A stretch of DNA of 64,000 nucleotides from Trichinella spiralis (lineage: Eukaryota > Nematoda > Enoplea > Trichinellida > Trichinellidae), in assembly GCA_000181795.3 (NCBI GenBank), contig CM012953.1, forward strand, positions 4,520,292-4,584,291, written 5' to 3'. The notes below the pieces were generated by a model. It was not told the DNA's origin. It did not search any database and saw only the letters and a program-made list of their open reading frames with translations. This document shows positions 12,652 through 23,659 of this stretch, one piece after another. Each line of letters starts with the position of its first letter. The first letter of the stretch is position 1. Both the position numbers and the translations under genes were made by a program.

Positions 12652-14730
12652 TTAACTGAAACATTTATTTATAAATTATAAATTAAAATCAAAAGTCATC
12701 TTTTTTCCATTTATGTTGTTTTTAAAATTATCAAAAATATTAAAATACTGCAGCACTTATTTGAAATTATTTAAACATTTTCGGTACTATACTACAGTAT
12801 AATAAAATCTTACCGTGTGCTGCTGTTATTGATTGAAAAATTCATATTCTTCATGATTGTGTATGTTTCTCCATTTTCAGTTACAATTCTAAAAAAATAA
12901 CAGCATTAAAGAATACCTAAAATTTGTATATCATACTCATAATCATTCATAACCGGAACTTCTGTAAGCTTCTTTTCAGGATAAATATTGTTTTCGTTAT
13001 AAAATTCGGCAGCTATAATATTTTTGTCGCATGACAATGAAATTTTTTATATACAAAATGCCAAGCAACTAAATAGTGAAAACACACCGATTCTTTCGTC
13101 AAAGCTAACTTCTTCAACTTTGACGACAGCCTCCAGCTTTACAGTGCCACTCCCGTTCTCACTTGATTCCTGTGTATTTTAACATCGCTTTAATATAGAC
13201 GGCAATTGTGCATACAATAAATAAATAAATAAATGAATAAATGAACTCTTTCATTATAAATATCACTAAAAATTGGTGTTTTTGATAGTTTCTGAGATTT
13301 TACAAAAAATTCTTCAGCAAAATTAAGCCACCATTCATTAGATGTATACTTTCTACACATTTCAGAATTTCAAGTTTTAAATCACATTTTTTTAATTATG
13401 TAAAACTAAAAGTTCCAAATACCTTAACTGACGCAAATTATTACATTTAATGTACTTGATTTTATTTTACCTGTTTTTGAGCTTTAATATTCCGGCAATG
13501 ATCGTCGACGAAATCTTGGTGATCAACAGGCTCCTGAATATATATTAAACATTATAAGACGTAACAGATTGAAACTGTTAAATAATGCGAATTGATTATA
13601 TACACTTTTTCTCAAAAAAATAACTGACGTTCAGAAAAGAAAATCTGTTGATCCTAATTTAAAATTACAGGCATAACCCCGCTTAATGATGTTTTGCTAT
13701 AACGCTGTTTTTTGGCATGTCACGCAACTCATTTTTCCTCAAAGCAAAAAATTTAGCTAAATATGGTTAACAGCGCTGAACCGATTTTATTATATCATGT
13801 TGTTTGAGTTATTTTATATATTCTATCAATCATTTACGATAACCGGTATGGATTTTGTTAGATTTCATATATTCGGATATATATTTTTGGGGTGCTGTGT
13901 TCATTATCCCATAATGAGGGTCTTAGCAATGATGAGTTGAAATAACTGGCAAAGCTATGCACTGATAATAAACAAACAGTCGTTGATTGAAAAGAGGGTA
14001 TATCTTTCAGAACTCTAACAGCAGAATTCCTAAAGAACATCATCCCCAACATTGCACATATCAGGGACCAGTTCATAGAACAAGATCCTGATGATGAGCA
14101 AAGTTCCAAAGCAAGATCGGATGTTCTTGAAATGATATCATGTTATCAAGAAATTATACACGAGAGAAAACGTAAGGAGAGACAGTTAACGCATGATAGT
14201 TCCATCACCAAAAAACCTAAGGTTGAGAAATCAAAGGCTGGTCTATCATACAAATGATTAACATTATCAATAAAGCATGCAAACATTTTTATATTTCAAA
14301 TAAATTTTGTTGTACATATTCTGACTTATTTTTTGGAACTGATGTACTATAAACGCATTCTGTAACGACCCCGTACGACGCTGCTTCGCTAGCGCTCTTT
14401 TTTCATAAACAGACCAAGAGCGTTAAGCGGGGTATGCCTGTATGCTCAAACAGACAAATAAATAAGATGTGAATATGAATCTTGGAAGCTTAATAACAAT
14501 TTAATACTGAATTTTTAAAAATTTTAAAAATTACTCACAAACTTTGCCTCTGCTTTTATTTTTTTGGCGTGGGATGCCAAATGGCATTTCAAAGATGCTT
14601 TCCAGTTGTATACTGCCCCACACAGAGAGCAGGCGTGTTTTGGATTTTGACCATGAACACTTCTGTGATTATACAAAGATGATCGCCACGAAAATTGAGC
14701 CTGGCAGATTTTGCAAGTATATTCGTGCAT
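12652..14730 (-). CDS. small C2H2 zinc-finger protein with two fingers
   Basis: Exons 14539-14730, 13471-13533, 13088-13169, 12937-13012, 12814-12888 and a last exon of four bases ending at 12652 give about 163 residues; phases 0,0,1,2,2 agree at every junction. Residues about 4-53 form two adjacent C2H2 fingers (YTCKIC...HRSVH and HACSLC...HLASH), followed by a basic linker and an acidic C-terminal part with EAVVKVEEV. Two adjacent fingers suggest nucleic-acid binding, but the target cannot be inferred. The start ATG follows an in-frame stop two codons upstream. The first intron (about 1 kb) carries a Tigger transposon. If the alternative acceptor at 12634-12635 is used the protein ends a few residues later, at 12609. 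The fingers are certain; the 3' exons rest on splice-site and phase agreement only. Confidence 0.68.
13668..14440 (+). mobile_element. internally deleted Tigger/pogo-type DNA transposon
   Basis: The 773-bp unit begins CAGGCATAACCCCGCTTAA and ends with the near-perfect inverse (TTAAGCGGGGTATGCCTG), and is flanked by TA on both sides (13666-13667 and 14441-14442), the target duplication of Tc1/mariner/pogo elements. CAGGCATACC-type ends are typical of Tigger. Inside, 13991-14257 is an open frame of 88 codons resembling the end of a transposase C-terminal region (acidic FIEQDPDDE, then a basic KPKVEKSK tail); the DNA-binding and DDE catalytic parts are absent, so the copy cannot move by itself. 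It sits in intron 1 of the zinc-finger gene, in the opposite orientation to that gene. Confidence 0.82.
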
Positions 14731-15720
14731 GTTTCAACCAAAACTCTAATTCAAAATTCACATATAATTCTAAAAGTTTGAAGAGCAAGATATTAACCTC
14801 ATCACTTATATCATAAACAGCAACAAAAAAACTTCAAAAATAACAGTTCCAAATCTGCCAAAGTTGAACTTCAGCTGCTTAATTTAGTCTAATTTAATTT
14901 AATTTAATTTAATTTTACTTTATTTCAAATCATTTTGATGTTTCAACATGTAGCAGTTTGAAAAACTCAGCGTAAAGGTTCATAAACTACTGAAAATTTT
15001 TCTAGTAACGATAACTTTATATTTAAATTCTTCTACATATCTGAAAAATGATACATTAAAATTGTATGAACGTCAAAATCTGATGAAAAATGAATTAATT
15101 AAAATTCTGCTTAGCATTAGTGAAGCCAAACCATTCGCAACATTCATAATTTGAATATCATGACGTAACAGAGAAGGAATAACAAAAATTCACATTAATA
15201 ATAATGTATACTTACAAAATACACACCACACACACGATAAATTATGCAAAAAACAAAATTTTAAATGTCTAACAATTGTCAGCTCACCTGCAAATCACAA
15301 TACGCTTGAAAAAGTCTAAATGTACGGTAGAATAAAAGTAATAAAGAAGTGACATGAAGAATAAGGCGCTATTTATGCCTAAAAAATTTAAATAATTTAT
15401 TAAACATAATAAGTAATCTACTTATTAAATAATCATTTATTAAATTTGATATTTTATAATGAAATTGTGCTAAAGTAAAATCTATTGAAATAAATCATAA
15501 TTTTACTTCATTAATATAAATAATATGAAGAAAAATTTTGATTATTATATTTTAACATTTTTGATAAAACTGAATTTATAGTAAGCAAGTTTTACTTTTA
15601 CAGTATTCTACGTTGTACTTTTGTTCCCCGCCACGTCACAGTAAAAGACGAATTTTGCTTGCGTGTATTTATGATCAGTGTTTTTTTCTGCGTATGTTTG
15701 ATTGGATTATATTGTGAAAA
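14731..15720. other. divergent intergenic region, zinc-finger gene (-) and CDK5RAP3 (+)
   Basis: About 1 kb of AT-rich DNA with an (ATTTA)-like run at about 14884-14920. It holds both promoters; no further gene is visible. Confidence 0.55.
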
Positions 15721-17517
15721 ATGACAGATATTTCAAAACTCCCGATTGATATTCACTGTTCAAAATTACTGGATTGGTTACGAAGTCGTCGACACATAAA
15801 AAGTGAATGGCCACAAAAGCTGGCACAAATTCGTCAGTTGATCAGTAACGCGATTGGTGATATGCCAGAAAATGACGAGATTGCCGCTTTGTTGTCAAAT
15901 GCATCACTTCTGACGTATGTTCAATGTAAAAAAATAGTCGACATTCTCAGTATGACTGAAGCGGACACGAAAAACATCTTTGGACGATATTCATCGCAGC
16001 GCATGAAAGACTGGCAGAACATTATTGCTAAATACGAAGAGAACAATGTATATCTTGCAGAAATTGCTTCTTTGTTGGTAGATCTGGCGCAGTATCAAAT
16101 TCCAAGTTTAAAAAAGCGCATTTCTCGTCTCGAAGCGACGATTCAGGTGCGTTGGAAACGTTTCGATTAAAATACACAATTATACCACTCAATTTATTTA
16201 CACATCAACAGGAATGCGAAAAGAAGAAGAATGATTATGAACGTCAAGCACGTGACGCGGATTTGCTTTTTACCAAAGTGTGCGAACGGTATAACATTAG
16301 TGGGTCGAATGTTCCATTAGAATTAATTAATTTGGCGAGCAGTTTGCCGGAGAAGCACGAAGAAATTGTGGCAGAATTGCGTTCACTTTGGCCAACCGTG
16401 GAACATTATATTGCATTTTTTAATTATGTATTGGGAAGTAAGCTCAACGAAGAGGCCATGGCGAAAAATTTCGAGATATTTCGTTTTATTGTGGAAAACG
16501 GTAACGTCACTACATTTCAATTCAAAAGAGGCTTTCCTCCATCTGAAATAATTTCACTTCAAGATTCAATTTTGCAACAGGTAAATCGATTTTAAAAATA
16601 ATACAATCATAAATAACAGAATATAATCGCTTAATTTCTTATTTTTTTCGAATGCATTAATAATATAGTCATCATTCGTTCATAGTCACATGTATATTTA
16701 TTTCATGGGCAGTAAGTAGTACATTACAACGAATTTTTTTATTTTTACAATTTAAAGTTTAAAATAATGTTGATAAATAGTGTTGAAATGTGAATTTTTC
16801 AATGGTATTTTTTGTATAAAGTTAGAAAAACAAGTGGATAAAAATGAAGATGAAATTGATTTCGGTGATGATTTGTTTGAAACCGGGGCAGTAAATTCTG
16901 CAGAATACGACGGAATTGAAGAGATTGCAGTTGTCGATGACAAAAATGTGAAAGATTCAAATTTCAAATCGCCTGGAAATGTGGAAAACCGTGTGGCTCG
17001 TGGCGAAGAGGCGTTGACAATTTTGGAAAACGTGTTCACAAATGGTTTGTTGCTTACCGAGTTGTTCGAATTGAGAAGCTTTTTCAAAATGCGCCATCAC
17101 GAACTGAACACTGACCATTTCGCCAGTGAACTGCTATTTGCAAATGATTCGGTTCGACTATTGGCCAATGGGATGAGCTTCGTGGAAAAATGGCTACAAG
17201 CGACAGAAGAGATAATTCAAAAGTTGCAAGATCCGGTGCTTTGCCATTTGACAGAATTGAGAAGCAAAGCTGAATATTTGGAATATCTTTCTTCGGAAAT
17301 ATATTCGCACAAAGAGCGGGCAGAGAAGTGTCGACAAACTGTTGACGCGTTGAACAATCGTCAAAAAGATGCTACGAAAGAAATACAACAAATTTTGGAG
17401 GAAATTCAAAATTTAGCCGCTATTGCCAGAGATTTGAAAAGTTTCATTGAGCAAAATATTTCCGAACGTTACAATTCTCGCAAGGTGAACATTGTCGGTA
17501 GTACGGTAGCAATTTAA
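15721..17517 (+). CDS. CDK5RAP3: CDK5 regulatory subunit-associated protein 3 (C53/LZAP)
   Basis: Three exons, 15721-16146, 16212-16580 and 16822-17517, both introns phase 0, give 496 residues against 506 in human. The N-terminus (LPIDIHCSKLLDWL), the signature IFGRYSSQRMKDWQ and the C-terminal ISERYNSRKVNIVGS follow the vertebrate protein along the whole length, with coiled-coil in the C-terminal third. CDK5RAP3 is the substrate adaptor of the UFL1-DDRGK1 UFM1 ligase at the ER and links ribosome UFMylation to ER-phagy. The acidic middle segment, where vertebrates have several IDWG shuffled Atg8/UFM1-binding motifs, has here a single IDFGDDLF at about residue 277, with Phe for Trp. The gene converges on the MOCOS-like gene with about 220 bp between stop codons. 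Confidence 0.94.
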
Positions 17518-17737
17518 AATAAATAATCACTGTTTTCTCTGTTCACAAAAGATTGTCAAGTGAGAATGGTCATTTTTCACAGTATATGTTTGATTGTCTG
17601 TCATGTCACTTATTTTCCATGTGAATGATGATCACTTTGGTTGGAAATAAAAACAGTATTACAATTCCATTTTACTGACACTGAATTGTCACAAATTTTT
17701 TTTAAATGAGAATTTTGTATATTGAATCGTTACATTT

Positions 17738-19683
17738 TCACAACCTTCTCCCCTGGTGATCGTATTTGAGAATTAGCCATATTACGATGAAATTGATGAA
17801 ACTATCCACGTCGGATTCATTTGAATTCCAACCGAAGGAAATTCGAACAGAACCGCGGGGTTTCTTGGTTTCGTCGTTATCTTTTTCAACAGCATTCTGA
17901 AAATTAAGATCAAAATTCCAATAATATGAATTCAGCGGAGCTCAATTTTGATTCCTATTCCACACGCTATTAGCGTGGAGATTGAACTTCAATTACAAAA
18001 AGATATGAATAAACACCGTTTACCTGAAAATTTTTACGAATATCTTCGTCGGTTAGATTTAAATGAAGCTGGCAAGCGCCTATGTTGCAAAAGTAGCCTG
18101 ATCGAAGTTGAACATCGAACAACGTTGCCATACGTTCCACTTCACTGCATGCAACGTATTGTCCGTCACGGTCGAGTAAATTGAAGTTGATAATACCGCC
18201 CTGTTCAGCTGGAGAGCGAAAGCCGTTGTTGCAGTAGATTTCGGCCACCGGATTGCCATTGCCGTGCTTCAATTCCAGCAGACGATCGTATGCTAATTTT
18301 GCAAGATTGAAAATACGCAAGCCGATCTTCTCCACCCCACCTATGAGAAAAGAGAAACAGATAAATAATCACTGTTTTTTTGTTAATTTTAATAATAAAT
18401 TTCTACCGAATCGTTCCAGCTCATCAAAACCATACTGTAATGCAATAACCAAGTGATACGGCAAACTTCCATCTTCAAATCTAGAAATCAAATGCATTTT
18501 TTAATTTAAAAAAATAAGAAAACCCTTTTTATTAAAAAGCAAAATCACAAATTAAATTGATTTTTAATTTACTAATTTGCTTTGATTTAAAATTTCAAGT
18601 GCAACTGACTATAAACAAATTGGATGCAAATGAAAAACACATTTTTCAAAAAACTGCGACAATAATTAATTATTATAACGTAAATGCAATAAAAATAAAA
18701 ATATATCATTTTACTTATTTATAAAATAAAACCTACTGAAAAACAATATAAAAATTAAAGTCAATAATAATGCAAAAATAACAATACCTTTCTTCGATAT
18801 TTTGACGAAATACATGAAAATCCGTATTTGGTAAATAAAATTCTACCGTACCACCGCCGTAATAAACCTTCTGCAGAAGGTGTGCACTTTTTCTGCGAAT
18901 CACCAACGCCCCAATACCAGTAGGAAAGCCGAACATTTTATAAAACGAGCACGCCAAAAAGTCCGGCCCTGCAGCAGCGCCAAGCTGCGGCCGGCTGCTC
19001 GACAGCAAAGCAGCCCCGTCAATGCAAGTATACCAACGTTGCGGTCCCAGCATCCCACCGGACGAGATGCGCTCACACCAGTCGAGTGGATACTTGCGCC
19101 CGGAGAAGTTGCTCTGGCCCGGGTAGACGAACAGAGCCGTGCAGTTGCAGGACTCATTTCCGTGGTCGGTCGGTTCAGGTCGATCGATAACGTTGACCAG
19201 TTCGTCTTCACTGACGCAGACCACGCCCACGTCACGTTGCCACGCGTATTCGCGCATCCCAATCACAGACGTGTGATTGTCAAACAAATACACCAAACGA
19301 CAACCACCCCGCTTGCATTCCCCTATCCTGCCCACAGTACGGCTATTGTTCAAGCTCAATTTGCTTCTTTTCTTCGAACATCCGGCGCAGCTGCTGTAGG
19401 CGAAACATTCTCCAACCAGCTTCAACGCTGCTGTACAGCTGGAAGTGAACACTACGCAGTGTTGACTTGAGTCCGTTCCGAAATGCTTCAGTATACGTTC
19501 TCGAACCTCGGCTATGCGGGATGCAGTCAACTTGCCACTGGCATGGCCGCTGTGAGGGTTGCCGTAATGATTTTTCTGCATGTCATTTATGAATTGGTCG
19601 AATTGTTCTATGTAAAATCTAGCAGCACCGGCATTGTCCAAATAGGTTGCCTGTTGTGAAGCTTCATCTTTCGTCAAAGCCAT
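17738..19683 (-). CDS. MOCOS: molybdenum cofactor sulfurase-like protein, NifS domain only
   Basis: Four exons, 18788-19683, 18407-18480, 18024-18340 and 17738-17896, in phases 2,1,0, give 481 residues. Landmarks match the aminotransferase class V half of MOCOS/ABA3: YLDNAGAA, YGNPHSGHASGK, FDNHTSVIGMREYA, YPGQSNFSGRKYPL, the PLP-lysine motif SFYKMFGFPTG, YYGGGTVE, and RGSVRISFGWN near the end. MOCOS adds the terminal sulfur to the molybdenum cofactor of xanthine dehydrogenase and aldehyde oxidase. In LRSGYFCNIGAC the Cys aligned with the persulfide-bearing Cys430 of plant ABA3 is present, but the earlier Cys of the usual GCFCN motif is Tyr. The protein stops where family members (about 800-900 residues) continue into the MOSC domain, and only about 220 bp separate it from the convergent CDK5RAP3 stop. 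Exon 1 is notably GC-rich at about 18860-19330. The first ATG is used. Confidence 0.88.
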
Positions 19684-20340
19684 ACTTGATGCAGTTTAGA
19701 GCTGCTAGTTGAACAGTGGAAAACAGTGGAACTTTTCCAGTAATAAATTTATCAGTTGATTGATCACTAAATTGAAACCAGATCAATTTATGATGCTCCA
19801 AATCAATGGGTAGTGCTGAATAAATAACTCAACTGATTTGCGGTTCAATCTGCTGTTGTCCCCCGCAGGAGTGAAGATACAGTTCACTCACTGTTAACCT
19901 GACTAAACAAAATATTGTCGATTAAGAAATGCAAATTGATTTTACATATTTGCATTAATTTATAAATTAAATATAAACTTACACATTAAACAAAACAGCA
20001 ATCAATTGAAAATTTACATGTATCCTAACGAAAATAACTACTGTCCACAATTTATATTCAAATATTTAAAATTATCAAGAAGAAAACAACATCAATTACA
20101 ATCACCATCTTTCAAATATAATTGCCCATCGGTAAACTATATTGCATTCAATCTTGACCAAAATAATGCATTTATCTAAAGAAATTAGAAAAATTAATAT
20201 TCAAAAAACTGTTAAAAACATATGTTTAAAATAAAATAAATAAATAAAATTTCTGCTTCAGGACAGACATTTCCAAAAAGATTTCAATATAAAACTAATC
20301 AATTTATTAAACAATTACAATTAATCCAAAATTTCAAACT
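19684..20340. other. intergenic, upstream of the MOCOS-like gene
   Basis: About 660 bp between two minus-strand genes. The 200 bases nearest the MOCOS start are richer in GC than the rest; the remainder is AT-rich with no reading frame of note. Confidence 0.5.
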
Positions 20341-21738
20341 TCAGTGGAATTTTCTGAAAATCTGTTTCTCGCCCAAATATTTGGCAAGGATAGCTTCGGG
20401 CGTTACAGTTGCTTCGTTCGAATCAAACAAATCAGCCAGTGATGCATCGTCGACAACCAGACCCAACTTCTGACTCATGTCATAATTCCGATGTTCAGTG
20501 CTGAAAGCGCTTCTGAAAATTTTCAAAATGCAAAAAATGAGTTGGTTTTTTAAAAAATGCTAACACAGACATGAGATTTTTCAAATCGGTAAAACGCGTC
20601 ATTATTTCTTCGTTGTCAAGTTTCAACTTTTCCCGAGATTCTGGCTCTTTTTCACTGCTAAAACATTACTAAATCCAGTGAATTTATTTGCATACTGTGA
20701 GAAAAAATATGAACAGAAAAGTGGAAATTTTTTCTCAATGTAAACAGCTGCTTATTGTTATCAATTATAAATGAAAATTATAATTTGCATAATAAACTGA
20801 TATATATATATATATATATGTACAAAACCTGAAAGATAAATCTTCTGTGGCTTGCTTGAAATGAGCTGTTGCAAGGGCAATTTGTTTTATTCGTATCTGC
20901 TTCATAGTTTTCATATCATTTTCCGCCTCTAAAAATATAATACATGACAATTCGTAAACCTTTTCTTTCGGTATACTAAATAAAACGGGATTTCTTGACT
21001 GAAATTTTTGCACCAAATGTAGAAGATCAATCTTGGTATTTTTTTCCGAATTGTCGTAGCCTGAAATTTCTTAAATCAACTACAATCATTTTCATAACCT
21101 ATGCTTAGCAACAATTTTAATAAAACTTTAAATCAAATATATTTCATCGTATACTGTCGTTTGTGTCGCCTTTAATATTCCCGTATGATAGTTTTCGAAC
21201 AAAATTTCTTTTTGTTTGACACTCTTCAGTTACTTTTGTATCCAAAGCTAAAAGATCAATATTTTAACAATTTTCATGTAAACTGCTATTTAATTAAAAA
21301 ACAGATTTAAATTAACATGCGTTAACAAAAATGAAATTATTTAATAAAAACATCGCAAGTTTCATTTTAATTTTAATAATACCTTCAATTACAAATACAT
21401 ATACATAAAGTCACAACATATTCATTTTTCCGTTTAGTTAATGAAAAATAAGTAATGCGCGCATATTTAAACATTTTTGATACATTCACATTGCACTTTT
21501 AAAGAGAAAGACTACTTGAAGAAGAATCTTTATGAGTCGTTATGCCATCGATTTTCGGCTCTTCGCTAAATGAATCTCTCATTTCTGAATCATCTGCATT
21601 TTCATAAAATTTTTTACTGAAATGGCCTCCAGTACAGGCGTCGCAAATGATCTGGTCCTGAGATTCACGCTTCGAAAGAATTTTCGTTAACAATGAATAT
21701 TTTCTGTGCTTTTGTTGTTCACCTTTCTTCCCAGACAT
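20341..21738 (-). CDS. unrecognised 270-residue protein
   Basis: Five exons, 21516-21738, 21155-21247, 20829-21060, 20565-20657 and 20341-20512, join in phases 1,1,2,2 without a stop, so the gene is probably real although I recognise no family. The N-terminal 40 residues are basic (MSGKKGEQQKHRKY), followed by a Cys pair (CDACTGGHF) and a low-complexity Ser/acidic stretch. Residues about 110-200 are predicted mostly helical and charged, with possible coiled coil (EAENDMKTMKQIRIKQ), and the C-terminus is VVDDASLADLFDSNE...EAILAKYLGEKQ. There is no signal peptide or membrane segment. It lies between ALG1 and the MOCOS-like gene on the same strand, 350 and 657 bp away. Donor choice in exons 1 and 4 is uncertain (GTAGTC; GTTAGC or GTCTGT). 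Confidence 0.6.
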
Positions 21739-22087
21739 TGCTAATAAAAGTTGCGATTGAACAATTTAAAGTATTAAAAACAACATTTCTTATCAAATTA
21801 AAAATATGAATGCTTTACGCATCTTGAAATCGACTTTATGCTGTCGCATCATACAAAACTGTTTTTCAAAAATATAATCAGCATGCTTTTAAAATAATTT
21901 TCTTACTATTTGCATCAAAATAAGATTTTCAGAATTCGCATAAACAAACAATACAGTATACATGAAAATGAAGATGAATTGTTTTACAGTACAGATGATC
22001 ATCTAGCAGCATTTCGTTGTTAATTACTATGCTCTTGTCGATCATTAAAATAGAAAATTTGATGAAGTAACCAGTTCATTAAACAAA
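21739..22087. other. short AT-rich spacer between ALG1 and the unrecognised gene
   Basis: About 350 bp on the ALG1 3' side; nothing but AT-rich DNA is visible. Confidence 0.5.
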
Positions 22088-23650
22088 CTATTCACACAGG
22101 GAAAGCACTTCGGGCCAAACTGTGGTTTCCCATGTTTTGTCCCAGTCGTCCAGTTGGTTGAATTTTTCTTTGATTGTTTTGATAAGACATTTATCTTCGG
22201 CAAATCCTCTTAGCATCATTTTCAGCTGATCTGCTAATTCAACTGCGTTATTAAATACGTGACCATTTTCTCCATCATGCACAAGTTCTCCTATTGAACC
22301 AAATTTCTTTGCCAGCACAGGCAAATGACAGCCTAAAAATTCAAGTTATTGAAAGTTATCGGGATTTGGGTGAAATCAATCCAGCTAACCAAACATGTCC
22401 ACAATTTTCATGGGTAGATCTTCGCCAGAAGTAGATACATGGAGACTAATTCCTAAATCGGCACAAGCAAGCAATTTTGGATAATCCTCGGCTTTCAGCC
22501 ACATAGTAAGTATTTCTATCTTTTTCTTTGCAGATGATTCTTTGAAAAACTTTCTTCTTGTAACTTCAACTTTAAACTGCTCTTTCAGAGGACCATTCCC
22601 AGTGATAACCATCAAAACTGAAGGAAGCTCTGCGTCAGGAGAATCTTCGTTTGAAATACTGCTCCAATAAATGTCTAGTGCATCGAGGAGAATCGTAAAG
22701 TTTTCATCGGGCGTCCAACTTGTAGATGAAATTAGCAAACACGGTCGATCGGAGAGTTTCACGTAACGATTATCATGCGTAAGAGCTGTAAAACGATTGG
22801 CTTCTGCATATTTATTTTCCTTTGTATTCTCCACATCTCTGGAACGTGTTAAAATTATTTTTTCAAATTAATCTTAAAATGGATACTCTTTTTCTTGCAC
22901 AAAACAAGAAAGAAATCATCAATCTTACGTAAATTTCGTTTCTTGCATTGCTATTTTCATCAAGAATTCATGCTGCTTTGCCAAACTAATTGGAGTGAAC
23001 GTTTCGTAAGGTGTATCGTAGAAAGTAAACACATTTCGTACACCTCTTTTCATTAAGCTTGCACGCATTTTATTTGTAACGCAGAATGATGCATCTGCTT
23101 GAGATGCGATCGCGTACTCCATCCATAATGCAAAACGGACAACTTCACTTTCTGTAAAATTCGAGATGCGCAATAAATACGCAAAAATGTAAAAAAATTA
23201 CAATATACCGTTTCCCCATTTGTAACCAAGCATAGACCATGTATAATTGTGCCAGTCAATAACAAATCGGCATCGCCTCAATTTTGCAGCAAGCATGCAA
23301 ACCAAAAGCGCTGGCAAGCCAGGTGGATTTTGAACCATTATCAGATCAATTTTTGGAATTTGGAATAACAAACAATAAAGCAACGTGAAGAACTGCCAAA
23401 AAAATTTCACGATAAGATTAATTGCATTGAATTGAATATTCACAGTTTTGAATAATGTGCAAATCGTAATTGATGGATTCGAACTAATTTCATTCATTAC
23501 CAATGAACCAGCATATCCAACGAGATTTACATGAAAATTATGTTTTGCAAACGATAAACTGTGATATTCCATTCTAGGACTTCTACCTATATCCCCCAAA
23601 ACAACCAATGCGACGTGTTTTTTAGCCTTTTCCATTTCAAACGATGCCAT
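22088..23650 (-). CDS. ALG1: ALG1, chitobiosyldiphosphodolichol beta-mannosyltransferase
   Basis: Four exons, 23209-23650, 22929-23151, 22390-22838 and 22088-22332, in phases 1,2,1, give 452 residues (human 464). Family motifs occur in order: VVLGDIGRSPRMEYHSLS, QNPPGLPALL, VIDWHNYTWSMLG, CVTNKMRASL, ISSTSWTPDENF, VITGNGPLKE, and the GT-B donor site SGEDLPMKIVDMFG. ALG1 adds the first mannose to GlcNAc2-PP-dolichol on the cytosolic face of the ER. The usual N-terminal membrane anchor is missing: only MASFEMEKAKKH precedes the VVLGD strand, although a hydrophobic segment about residues 70-95 remains. The start is the ATG eight bases after a strong TTTTTTCAG. Confidence 0.95.
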
Positions 23651-23657
23651 TTCAAAA

Positions 23658-23659
23658 CT
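23658..23659 (-). promoter_or_regulatory. probable spliced-leader acceptor of ALG1
   Basis: TTTTTTCAG on the minus strand lies seven bases before the ALG1 start codon with no coding exon upstream in phase, as expected for a trans-splice acceptor in a nematode. A non-coding 5' exon is the alternative. Confidence 0.5.

Noticed and set aside
18880-19470. 196-codon plus-strand frame
   Set aside because: It is antisense to the clearly conserved MOCOS exon 1; the GC-rich coding sequence creates an open opposite strand.
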